Shown piece by piece: positions 1 to 5,021 of a stretch of DNA of 7,239 bases. Each line of letters starts with the position of its first letter. Position 1 is the stretch's first letter. Source of the stretch: Microbacteriaceae bacterium. Its GTDB lineage: Bacteria > Actinomycetota > Actinomycetes > Actinomycetales > Microbacteriaceae. A program made the translations under genes and the position numbers. Under the pieces are notes generated by a model. The model was not told the DNA's origin. It saw only the letters and a program-made list of their open reading frames with translations, and made no database searches. The stretch lies in assembly GCA_012719255.1 (NCBI GenBank), contig JAAYAS010000021.1, forward strand, positions 1-7,239. The letters run 5' to 3'.

Positions 1-197
1 CCGGCGAGCAGCTCGGCGTCGAGCGCGGCGGCGGTCACGCACGCCGCGGTCGGCGGCGTGAGCCCGAGCACGCCCTCCGGCATCCAGTCGATGCCCGCGG
101 CCCGCAGCCGCAGCACCGTGAGCCCGAGCGCGAGATCGTCGAGCAGCTCCGCCCCGACCTCGATCGCGCCCGCGTCGACGACCTCGATCGACGTCAT
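1..197 (-). CDS. Unrecognised protein, N-terminal part only (runs off the left edge)
   Basis: The first 65 or so residues are present, beginning MTSIEVVDAGAIEVGAELLD; the C-terminus lies outside the window. The ATG at 197-195 overlaps the stop of the upstream gene as ATGA, which implies translational coupling and one transcript. The visible part is acidic and Ala/Leu-rich. It starts with a beta-like stretch and an amphipathic helix, followed by a GIDWMPEG turn. No signal peptide or membrane segment is seen. Because it follows a WXG100-like gene it could be a second small secretion-associated protein or the start of a larger effector, but that is a guess from context. The reading frame is supported by GC-rich third positions and the overlap. 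Confidence 0.6.
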   Translation of the reverse strand, partial: MTSIEVVDAGAIEVGAELLDDLALGLTVLRLRAAGIDWMPEGVLGLTPPTAACVTAAALDAELLA

Positions 198-514
198 CCG
201 AACTGCACCGCCCGCTCGACGCCGATCACGGCGCCCGCCGTCTCGTAGAGCGCCCGCACGCTGCCGGCGTGCACCCCGAGCGCCGCCACCTCGAGCTGCA
301 GCGACGCCCGTGCGAGCTCGTAGACGAGCTTCGCGCTCCCCCGCCACTCGTCGACGGTCGCCGCGGCGACCTCGCCGGCGTGCCGGTCGTCGATCACCGC
401 GCGCAGCACCTCGGCCTCGATCGCGAGCCGGTCGACGCGCTCGGCGATCGCCTCGAGCACCGCCCGGTCGATGCCCGTGATCCGCCCCCGGTCCGGGTCG
501 AACAGGTCCAGCAT
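194..514 (-). CDS. Small WXG100-like (ESAT-6-like) protein, 106 aa
   Basis: The protein begins MLDLFDPDRGRITGIDRAVL. The middle is a W-x-G turn (Trp57-Arg58-Gly59, in VDEWRGSAK) flanked by two long predicted helices, about 15-55 and 60-95. That layout and the length of about 100 residues resemble WXG100 proteins, the small helical-hairpin substrates or chaperones of type VII secretion. The usual C-terminal YxxxD/E signal is not convincing: Tyr90 is followed by ETAG. The ATG at 514 is chosen because GAGGAG (521-526) lies 6 bases upstream. The open frame extends much further upstream, but only antisense to the phosphatase gene. The stop overlaps the next start as ATGA. It could equally be an unrelated small helical protein; the family call is tentative. 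Confidence 0.6.
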   Translation of the reverse strand: MLDLFDPDRGRITGIDRAVLEAIAERVDRLAIEAEVLRAVIDDRHAGEVAAATVDEWRGSAKLVYELARASLQLEVAALGVHAGSVRALYETAGAVIGVERAVQFG

Positions 515-529
515 CCTCCGCTCCTCCCC

Positions 530-546
530 CGCCGAGCCGCTCGGCG
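530..546 (-). promoter_or_regulatory. Perfect 7-bp hairpin just upstream of the WXG100-like gene's RBS
   Basis: CGCCGAG and CTCGGCG pair perfectly around a CCG loop. In the minus-strand transcript the stem would end about 3 bases before the GGGAGGAG ribosome-binding stretch. It could shape the leader of the mRNA or be chance in GC-rich DNA; no function can be read from it. Confidence 0.3.
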
Positions 547-600
547 ACGGGGGGCATGGTGCCCGACCGGGGCGGACGGCGCCCCCAGCCCGGCGCCGAT

Positions 601-624
601 CTGTGGACGGTGCGCCGTCCACAG
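601..624. promoter_or_regulatory. Perfect 10-bp inverted repeat in the divergent intergenic region
   Basis: CTGTGGACGG (601-610) and CCGTCCACAG (615-624) are exact reverse complements separated by TGCG. The repeat lies 87 bases upstream of the WXG100-like start and 50 bases upstream of the phosphatase start, so it could be an operator serving either gene. Each arm contains GTCCACA, which matches 7 of 9 positions of the TTGTCCACA DnaA box of high-GC actinomycetes. There is no AT-rich tract or box cluster to suggest an origin. It could also form an RNA hairpin. Confidence 0.5.
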
Positions 625-660
625 GCGGGATGCGCGCACGCGCCGGTCGCCCGGATGCGC

Positions 661-666
661 GAGAAT
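661..666 (+). promoter_or_regulatory. Candidate -10 element (GAGAAT) for a leaderless phosphatase transcript
   Basis: GAGAAT stands out in very GC-rich surroundings and ends 7 bases before the ATG at 674. That is the spacing expected if transcription starts on the start codon. No Shine-Dalgarno sequence is present to offer an alternative, and no recognisable -35 hexamer is seen. The match to TANNNT is imperfect (first base G). Confidence 0.3.
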
Positions 667-673
667 GCCCCTC

Positions 674-1204
674 ATGGCGAACAACGGCGCGACCCCCGTC
701 CTGCGCATCTGCTTCGTGTGCACCGGCAACATCTGCCGCTCGCCGATGGCCGAGGTGATCCTCCGCGATCTCGCCGAGCGGCGCGGGCTCGGCGACGACC
801 TCCGCATCGCCTCGGCCGGCACCGGCGAGTGGCACGTCGGCGAGAAGGCCGACCCCCGCACCCGCGACGCGCTCGCCCGCGTCGGCCGCAGCGGCGAGGC
901 ACACCGGGCCCGGCAGTTCGACCCCGAGGACTTCGACGAGTACGACCTCGTCATCACCTTCGACCGCAGCCAGCGCCGCATCCTCCACACCTGGGCCGAC
1001 ACCGACGCGCAGCGCGCCCTCGTGCATCCGCTGCTCGGCTTCGACCCCGACCCGGCGTCGGGCACCGAGGTGCCCGATCCCTACTATGGGGATGACGAGC
1101 TGTTCGACAAGGTGCGCGACGTCATCGAGCGCGCCTGCGAGCACCTGCTCGACCAGCTCGAGCCGGTGGTGCGCGCCGCCCGCGACTCCCGCGGCCGCCG
1201 CTAG
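674..1204 (+). CDS. Low-molecular-weight protein-tyrosine phosphatase, 176 aa
   Basis: This is a cytosolic enzyme that hydrolyses phosphotyrosine through a cysteinyl-phosphate intermediate. The family P-loop C-x5-R-S is intact near the N-terminus: FVCTGNICRSPMAE with nucleophile Cys16, Arg22 and Ser23. The general-acid loop is VPDPYYGDDELF with Asp135 and the usual tyrosine pair 137-138. The closing helix (about 143-168) completes the fold. Residues after about 168 (Arg-rich) look like an unstructured tail. The start is either ATG 674 or the in-frame ATG 665; neither has a Shine-Dalgarno sequence. ATG 674 fits a leaderless transcript from GAGAAT at 661-666. In bacteria this family acts on tyrosine kinases of polysaccharide export or on secreted or arsenate-related pathways; nothing here decides the substrate. 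purB follows after 61 bases with no terminator between, so co-transcription is likely. Confidence 0.9.
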   Translation: MANNGATPVLRICFVCTGNICRSPMAEVILRDLAERRGLGDDLRIASAGTGEWHVGEKADPRTRDALARVGRSGEAHRARQFDPEDFDEYDLVITFDRSQRRILHTWADTDAQRALVHPLLGFDPDPASGTEVPDPYYGDDELFDKVRDVIERACEHLLDQLEPVVRAARDSRGRR

Positions 1205-1238
1205 ACCCGAGCCCGCCGCCCGCCAGCCAGCCCGCCGA

Positions 1239-1256
1239 CGAACGAACGAACGAACG
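1239..1256 (+). repeat. Tetranucleotide microsatellite (CGAA)4 in the purB leader
   Basis: Four perfect CGAA copies plus CG run from 1239 to 1256 and end 9 bases before the purB ATG. They occupy the place where a ribosome-binding site would normally lie. The only purine-rich triplet closer to the start is GGA at 1256-1258. The run is also one of the few AT-richer patches in this window. Confidence 0.8.
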
Positions 1257-1265
1257 GACCCGCAC

Positions 1266-2648
1266 ATGAGCCCCCTGCCCCCGCAACGCATCAGCCCGCT
1301 CGACAACCGCTACTTCGCGGCCGTCGCGCCGATCGGCGAGCACCTCAGCGAGGCCGCGCTCAACCGCGCCCGCACCGAGGTCGAGATCGAGTGGCTCATC
1401 CAGCTCACCGACCGCGGCATGTTCGGCACCGAGCCGCTGAGCGCCGAGCAGCAGGCGGCCCTGCGGCGGGTCGTCGCCGACTTCGGGCAGGAGGCGATCG
1501 ACGAGCTCGCCGGCATCGAGGCGACCACCCGCCACGATGTGAAGGCCGTCGAGTACTACGTGCGCGCCCGACTGCGCGAGCTCGGCCTCGAGGCGATCGA
1601 GGAGCTCACCCACTTCGGCTGCACCTCGGAGGACATCAACAACACCGCCTACGCGATCACGATCCGCGCGGCGATCGACGAGGTCTGGCTGCCCGCCGCA
1701 TCCGCCCTCGTCGACGAGATCGCCGAGCTCGCCCGCGCCCAGCGCGACCAGCCGCTGCTCTCGCTCACGCACGGCCAGCCGGCCACCCCGACGACGCTCG
1801 GCAAGGAGCTCGCCGTCGTCGCCCACCGCCTGCGCCGCCAGCTGCGCCGCATCGAGCAGCAGGAGTACCTCGGCAAGTGGGCCGGCGCCACCGGCAACTT
1901 CGCCGCGCACGTCGCCGTCGACCCCGGCACCGACTGGGAGGCGCTCGCCGAGGAGTTCACCGGCCGCCTCGGGCTCGTGTGGAACCCGCTCACCACGCAG
2001 ATCGAGTCGCACGACTGGCAGGCCGAGCTCTACGGCGCCGTCGCGCACTTCAACCGCATCCTGCACAACTTCTGCTCCGACGTATGGCTCTACATCATGC
2101 GCGGCGTGTTCCGGCAGATCCCGCAGCCCGGCGCGACCGGCTCGTCGACGATGCCGCACAAGATCAACCCGATCCGCTTCGAGAACGCCGAGTCGAACCT
2201 CGAGCTGTCGAACGCCGTGCTCGACTCGCTCGCGCAGACCCTCGTCACCTCGCGGATGCAGCGCGACCTCACCGACTCGTCGTCGCAGCGGAACATCGGC
2301 CTCGGCCTCGGCCACTCGCTGCTCGCGATCGACAACGCGCGCCGCGGCCTGCGCGAGCTCGACGTGAACCCCGACGCGCTCGCCGCCGAGCTCGACGGCA
2401 ACTGGGAGGTGCTCGCCGAGGCGATCCAGACGGTGATCCGCGCCGAGAAGGTCGCCGGCCGCTCGAGCATCGAGGATCCCTACGCCGTGCTCAAGGAGCT
2501 CACCCGCGGCCACTCGGTCGGCCGCGACGAGCTCGTCGCGTTCGTCGACGGCCTCGACATCGGGGATGCGGCGAAGGAGCGCCTGCGCGCGCTCACCCCG
2601 GCCGACTACACCGGCCGCTCGTCGGCGCTCGTCGACCGGCTCGCGTAG
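1266..2648 (+). CDS. purB: Adenylosuccinate lyase, 460 aa
   Basis: The enzyme catalyses two fumarate-releasing steps in purine synthesis: SAICAR to AICAR, and adenylosuccinate to AMP. It is a cytosolic homotetramer of the fumarase/aspartase superfamily. The full length and sequence fit the E. coli-type (long) PurB: RISPLDNRY at the N-terminus, TTRHDVKAVEYY (88-99), CTSEDINN (119-126), LTHGQPATP (167-175), and the superfamily signature GSSTMPHKINP (292-302). His169 corresponds to the catalytic acid of E. coli PurB (His171). The flexible-loop serine is Ser293 or Ser294. DLTDSSSQRN, NWEVLAE and the TPADYTGR ending are also family hallmarks. The ATG at 1266 gives the expected N-terminus, but no good Shine-Dalgarno sequence precedes it; a (CGAA)4 run lies there instead. 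The gene is followed by a strong hairpin terminator. No purine-riboswitch-like structure was seen in the short leader. Confidence 0.98.
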   Translation: MSPLPPQRISPLDNRYFAAVAPIGEHLSEAALNRARTEVEIEWLIQLTDRGMFGTEPLSAEQQAALRRVVADFGQEAIDELAGIEATTRHDVKAVEYYVRARLRELGLEAIEELTHFGCTSEDINNTAYAITIRAAIDEVWLPAASALVDEIAELARAQRDQPLLSLTHGQPATPTTLGKELAVVAHRLRRQLRRIEQQEYLGKWAGATGNFAAHVAVDPGTDWEALAEEFTGRLGLVWNPLTTQIESHDWQAELYGAVAHFNRILHNFCSDVWLYIMRGVFRQIPQPGATGSSTMPHKINPIRFENAESNLELSNAVLDSLAQTLVTSRMQRDLTDSSSQRNIGLGLGHSLLAIDNARRGLRELDVNPDALAAELDGNWEVLAEAIQTVIRAEKVAGRSSIEDPYAVLKELTRGHSVGRDELVAFVDGLDIGDAAKERLRALTPADYTGRSSALVDRLA

Positions 2649-2659
2649 TCCGCGACCGA

Positions 2660-2707
2660 CGCGAAGGGGGCCCGTGCTCGCATCCGCGAGCACGGGCCCC
2701 CTTCGCG
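2660..2707. terminator. Perfect 22-bp stem-loop between convergent genes
   Basis: Arms 2660-2681 and 2686-2707 are exact reverse complements around the 4-base loop ATCC. The stem begins 12 bases after the purB stop and ends 19 bases before the stop of the converging 98-aa gene, so it can terminate both transcripts. No T-run follows on either side; long GC stems without a U-tract are usual in high-GC actinomycetes. The apex contains the over-used word CGCATCC. Confidence 0.9.
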
Positions 2708-2726
2708 CGGTTCGCGCGGACGCCGG

Positions 2727-3023
2727 CTACAGCGTCGAGTGCGGCGCGTCCTTCTCGTCGGCCTCGCCGTCCTCGTCCTGCTGCTCGAAGCGGTCGAGGT
2801 AGACGGGCACGTCGGGGTTCGGCTTGTAGCCGAGCAGCAGCAGCGCGAGGATGAGCAGCACCACGACGATCGCCGCGCCGCCGAGCACGAGCGCGAGCGT
2901 CCAGTTCTTCACCGTGTAGACGACGATGAAGAACACGAACAGTCCGCACACCACCGAGATCCCGACGACCTCGAACGGCTTCATCAGCGCCCGGCGGGGC
3001 GAGGGCTTGGGCTCATTCGTCAC
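2727..3023 (-). CDS. Small two-helix membrane protein, 98 aa, unknown function
   Basis: It begins MTNEPKPSPRRALMKPFEVV. There are two strongly hydrophobic helices at about 19-38 and 42-66, then YKPNPDVPVYLDRFEQ and a very acidic tail (QDEDGEADEKD). The basic N-terminus (RRALMK) and acidic C-terminus would both face the cytoplasm in a hairpin topology. The GTG at 3023 is the start: it overlaps the upstream gene's TGA as GTGA and is preceded at 8 bases by AGGAGGAG (3032-3039). The stop is TAG just before the shared terminator. No catalytic motif is visible. Its tight coupling to the HdeD-like gene suggests the two membrane proteins act together, which is inference. Confidence 0.85.
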   Translation of the reverse strand: MTNEPKPSPRRALMKPFEVVGISVVCGLFVFFIVVYTVKNWTLALVLGGAAIVVVLLILALLLLGYKPNPDVPVYLDRFEQQDEDGEADEKDAPHSTL

Positions 3024-3694
3024 TTGCGATTCTCCTCCTGCGCGAGCTCGCGGTCGCGGCGCGACAGGGCGTTCCGCAGCGAGATCGCTTCGATGACCAA
3101 CAGCACGCCGAGCACCGCGAAGTAGGCGCCGACGAATCCGACCGCCTGCACCGAGGCGGTGAGCGAGCCCTCGATCTGCTCGAGGCCGCCGTACTCCGCG
3201 TCGAGGTCGGGCGGCACGAAGGCGACGATCACGCCGAGCAGCAGCGTGAGCGCGCCCGAGAGCAGGATCTCGCTCGCGTAAAAGCGCTTGCGGCGGCAGA
3301 TCGGCACGCCGGCGAGCTCGATGAGGCCGGTGATGATCGCCCAGATCGACACGGTGAGGATGAACGCCTGCGCCGTCGCCCAGTCGTGGCCGCCGGTGGC
3401 CATGAACAGCGAGAAGCCGCCGGTGACGGCGGTGAGGATCGAGCGGGCGAACACGAGCGGCCGCACCGGGTGGTTCGGGATGCCGACCGACTCGAAGCCG
3501 ACGATGACGCCGGTCCACAGCAGCACCGCGCCGAAGACGGTGAACCCGAAGCGCGGGCTGTGGTCGGGCGAGAAGGTGATGACCATCGCGCCGATGAGCA
3601 CGGGGATCGCGCGCAGCAGCAGCGACTTCCACAGCGAGTCGGGCAGGTGGCGGAAACGGGGGTCGGCCACCGTGTCGGTGCGGGGTTCGGTCAT
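3020..3694 (-). CDS. HdeD/DUF308-like six-helix membrane protein, 224 aa
   Basis: The soluble N-terminus (1-22) is followed by six hydrophobic segments, at about 23-41, 48-67, 80-98, 107-128, 141-161 and 183-204, and a charged C-terminal tail (RRDRELAQEENRK). Six short helices in three pairs with Gly-rich cores are the layout of the HdeD/DUF308 family. E. coli HdeD is linked to acid resistance, but the biochemical role of actinobacterial members is not established. Pro-rich loops (GIPNHPVRP, FVPPDLDAEYGG) would face opposite sides of the membrane. The ATG at 3694 has GGAGGA (3701-3706) 6 bases upstream. It overlaps the 98-aa gene by four bases. The family is assigned from topology and sequence style, not a profile search, so it is moderately secure; a small multi-pass membrane protein is certain. 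Confidence 0.85.
   Translation of the reverse strand: MTEPRTDTVADPRFRHLPDSLWKSLLLRAIPVLIGAMVITFSPDHSPRFGFTVFGAVLLWTGVIVGFESVGIPNHPVRPLVFARSILTAVTGGFSLFMATGGHDWATAQAFILTVSIWAIITGLIELAGVPICRRKRFYASEILLSGALTLLLGVIVAFVPPDLDAEYGGLEQIEGSLTASVQAVGFVGAYFAVLGVLLVIEAISLRNALSRRDRELAQEENRK
3032..3039 (-). promoter_or_regulatory. Ribosome-binding site AGGAGGAG that fixes a GTG start
   Basis: This near-ideal Shine-Dalgarno sequence lies inside the last codons of the HdeD-like gene, 8 bases before GTG 3023. It decides the start of the 98-aa gene, for which the internal ATG (Met14) would otherwise be an alternative. Confidence 0.8.
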
Positions 3695-3700
3695 GCGGGG

Positions 3701-3706
3701 TCCTCC
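3701..3706 (-). promoter_or_regulatory. Ribosome-binding site GGAGGA directly abutting a hairpin
   Basis: The GGAGGA starts on the base immediately after the 3' arm of the stem-loop at 3707-3752 and lies 6 bases before the ATG of the HdeD-like gene. Confidence 0.75.
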
Positions 3707-3752
3707 GGGTCGGGCGCAGGGGCCAGTCTATCCGCTGGCCGGCGCCCGACCC
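3707..3752 (-). terminator. 17-bp interrupted stem-loop between the repeat-arm protein gene and the HdeD-like gene
   Basis: The outer arms (3707-3717 and 3742-3752) form 11 perfect pairs, GGGTCGGGCGC with GCGCCCGACCC. After a small internal loop, the inner arms GGCCAG (3721-3726) and CTGGCC (3735-3740) add 6 pairs around an 8-base loop. It lies 20 bases after the stop of the 345-aa gene, so it is a plausible terminator for it. Because it also touches the next gene's ribosome-binding site, it may affect downstream translation. There is no T-run. Confidence 0.65.
3725..3730 (-). promoter_or_regulatory. Candidate -10 element (TAGACT) for the HdeD-like/98-aa gene pair
   Basis: On the minus strand TAGACT fits TANNNT and is the only AT-rich hexamer in the gap. 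Transcription from it would give a leader of roughly 24 bases with GGAGGA well placed. It sits in and beside the loop of the stem-loop at 3707-3752. A -35 element is not recognisable (CGGGTC at the right distance). Confidence 0.4.
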
Positions 3753-3772
3753 GCAGGGCCGGTGCCGCCCGA

Positions 3773-4810
3773 CTAGTCGAGCGGGTGGATCGTGAACTCG
3801 ATGTGCTCGATCTCCGAGCGGAAGCCGTCGGCGCCCATGTCCTCGTCCATGCACGCGCCGAAGTAGACGAGCGCCGAGTCGGACTCGGGGAAGACGTGGA
3901 AGAGGCCGTAGAACGGGTAGTCGCTGTCGGCCGACGAGGTGAACCGCATGAACGCGAACTCGACCTCCTCGCCGTTCGTGTCGGTGAGGGTGATCTCGCC
4001 GAGGTCCTCGTAGCCGGTGCCGTCGGTGCCGAGGCTGTCCTCGTAGCTGTCGGCGATCTGGTCGCGGATGTCGCGGTCCTCCTCGTAGTCGAGGAAGTCG
4101 GTCGAGTAGTTCGCGCCGAGCATGCACGCGTCGCTGCTGAGGAAGTCGCCGCGGCTCAGGCTGATGCTCGACTCGGAGCCGTAGCCCGAGTCCTCCCAGT
4201 CGCCGCCGCCGGTGTGGGCGAGCGTGACCCGGTCGACGCCGGTCTTCGAGTCGAGCGCGTACTTCGCGCCGCCGCCGAAGAGCGCCATGCCGCCCCAGAT
4301 CGCGCCGATGACGAGCGCGAGCGCCGCGACGCCCGCGACGATCCACACCCAGGGCGCGACGCCCTTCTTCGGGCCGCCGGGGCCGCCGGGCCGCTGGCCC
4401 TGCTGCGGGGCGTAGCCGCCGTAGCCGGGCTGCTGCTGGCCGTAGCCCTGCTGGCCCGCACCCTGCTGGCCGTAGCCCTGACCCGGCTGCCCCGGCTGCT
4501 GGCCGTAGCCGGGCTGCTGCCCGTACCACTGCTGACCGCCGTAGCCCTGGCCGGCGCCCTGCTGGCCGTACCCCGGCTGCTGCTGGCCGTAGCCGGGCTG
4601 CCCGCCCTGCTGCTGGCCGTAGCCGGGCTGCCCGCCCTGCTGCTGGCCGCCGCCGTACGAGCCGTAGTCGCCGTAGCCCGGCTGCGCGCCCGGCTGCTGG
4701 CCGTAGCCCGGCGTCGAGGCGCCGTAGCCGCTCGCCGAGCGCGGGTCGTCGCCCGGCTGCTGGCCGTAGCCGCCCTGTCCGGGGCCGGCGGGCGGGAACT
4801 GGTTCGACAT
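3773..4810 (-). CDS. Single-pass membrane protein with GYGQQ-repeat cytoplasmic arm and two-Cys outer domain, 345 aa
   Basis: Residues 1-147 are low complexity: by hand count about 51 Gly, 39 Gln and 16 Tyr, in irregular repeats of PGYGQQ. A basic PKKG (147-150) precedes one membrane helix (about 152-178). The remainder (179-345) is an acidic, probably beta-rich domain with cysteines at 229 and 320 and no recognised family. The positive-inside rule puts the repeats in the cytoplasm and the C-terminal domain outside. Pro/Gly/Gln/Tyr-rich arms before a single helix are common in actinobacterial membrane proteins; their role is unclear, possibly clustering or docking. The ATG at 4810 has AGAGG 6 bases upstream. 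The function is unknown. The C-terminal domain resembles that of the 221-aa protein encoded just upstream. The repeat DNA is prone to copy-number change and assembly error. Confidence 0.93.
   Translation of the reverse strand: MSNQFPPAGPGQGGYGQQPGDDPRSASGYGASTPGYGQQPGAQPGYGDYGSYGGGQQQGGQPGYGQQQGGQPGYGQQQPGYGQQGAGQGYGGQQWYGQQPGYGQQPGQPGQGYGQQGAGQQGYGQQQPGYGGYAPQQGQRPGGPGGPKKGVAPWVWIVAGVAALALVIGAIWGGMALFGGGAKYALDSKTGVDRVTLAHTGGGDWEDSGYGSESSISLSRGDFLSSDACMLGANYSTDFLDYEEDRDIRDQIADSYEDSLGTDGTGYEDLGEITLTDTNGEEVEFAFMRFTSSADSDYPFYGLFHVFPESDSALVYFGACMDEDMGADGFRSEIEHIEFTIHPLD
4577..4649 (-). repeat. Perfect 30-bp tandem repeat, about 2.4 copies, within the Gly/Gln/Tyr arm
   Basis: Every base from 4577 to 4619 is repeated exactly 30 bases later, encoding two copies of GYGQQQGGQP. 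The unit is a whole number of codons, so gain or loss of copies keeps the frame. Shorter GCCGTAGCC words recur through about 4400-4770. Exact identity, including third positions, points to recent duplication rather than selection on protein sequence alone. Confidence 0.9.
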
Positions 4811-5021
4811 GCGGTGCCTCTTCTCTCGGGTCGGGCGTCGGTGCTCGGATGCGTCGGGCCGGGATGCGCGGATCGATCGCCGGCATCGGGCCCGGACGCC
4901 GCCTATCCTCGCATGATGCCGTTGCCGCGGGGCGACGCGCCTCCGCCGCGGGGATCGCGCGCGTGGGCCGCGGCGACGATCCGGGCTCCGCCGTCGGGGC
5001 GTCGGAGCGCCGCGCGCCGGC
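4811..5021. other. 211-base intergenic gap between the two single-pass membrane protein genes
   Basis: It holds the ribosome-binding site of the 345-aa gene (AGAGG, 4817-4821), two GGATGCG words (4847, 4862), and GATCGATC (4871-4878). A weak 6-bp hairpin (4985-4990 with 5003-5008) lies 14 bases past the stop of the 221-aa gene. The only AT-rich hexamer is TATCCT (4904-4909) on the plus strand, read as AGGATA on the minus strand. A promoter for the 345-aa gene is expected here but cannot be placed with confidence. Confidence 0.5.

Noticed and set aside
601..624. Replication origin
   Set aside because: Only two weak DnaA-like halves are present, with no AT-rich unwinding region, no further boxes, and no dnaA or dnaN nearby.
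269..673. N-terminal extension of the phosphatase upstream to 269
   Set aside because: The family begins just before the P-loop. The extra 135 residues are antisense to the WXG100-like gene and have no family similarity.
194..1306. Very long open frames opposite the phosphatase and purB genes (also 1122-2693 minus and 1391-2854 plus)
   Set aside because: They mirror genes with unmistakable protein families. Their products are Arg/Ala/Gly-rich with no family features, as expected for shadow frames in high-GC DNA. Only the last 106 codons of 194-1306, past the phosphatase start, look genuine.
4400..4770. CRISPR-like array suggested by recurring GCCGTAGCC words
   Set aside because: The repeats are irregular codon-level repeats of GYG inside a clear coding frame, with no unique spacers of constant length.
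2727..4886. 719-codon minus-strand frame spanning three genes, and plus-strand frame 3386-5122
   Set aside because: They cross the HdeD-like, repeat-arm and other genes in alternative frames with low-complexity Arg/Ala/Val content. The in-frame end of the first is simply the real 98-aa gene.
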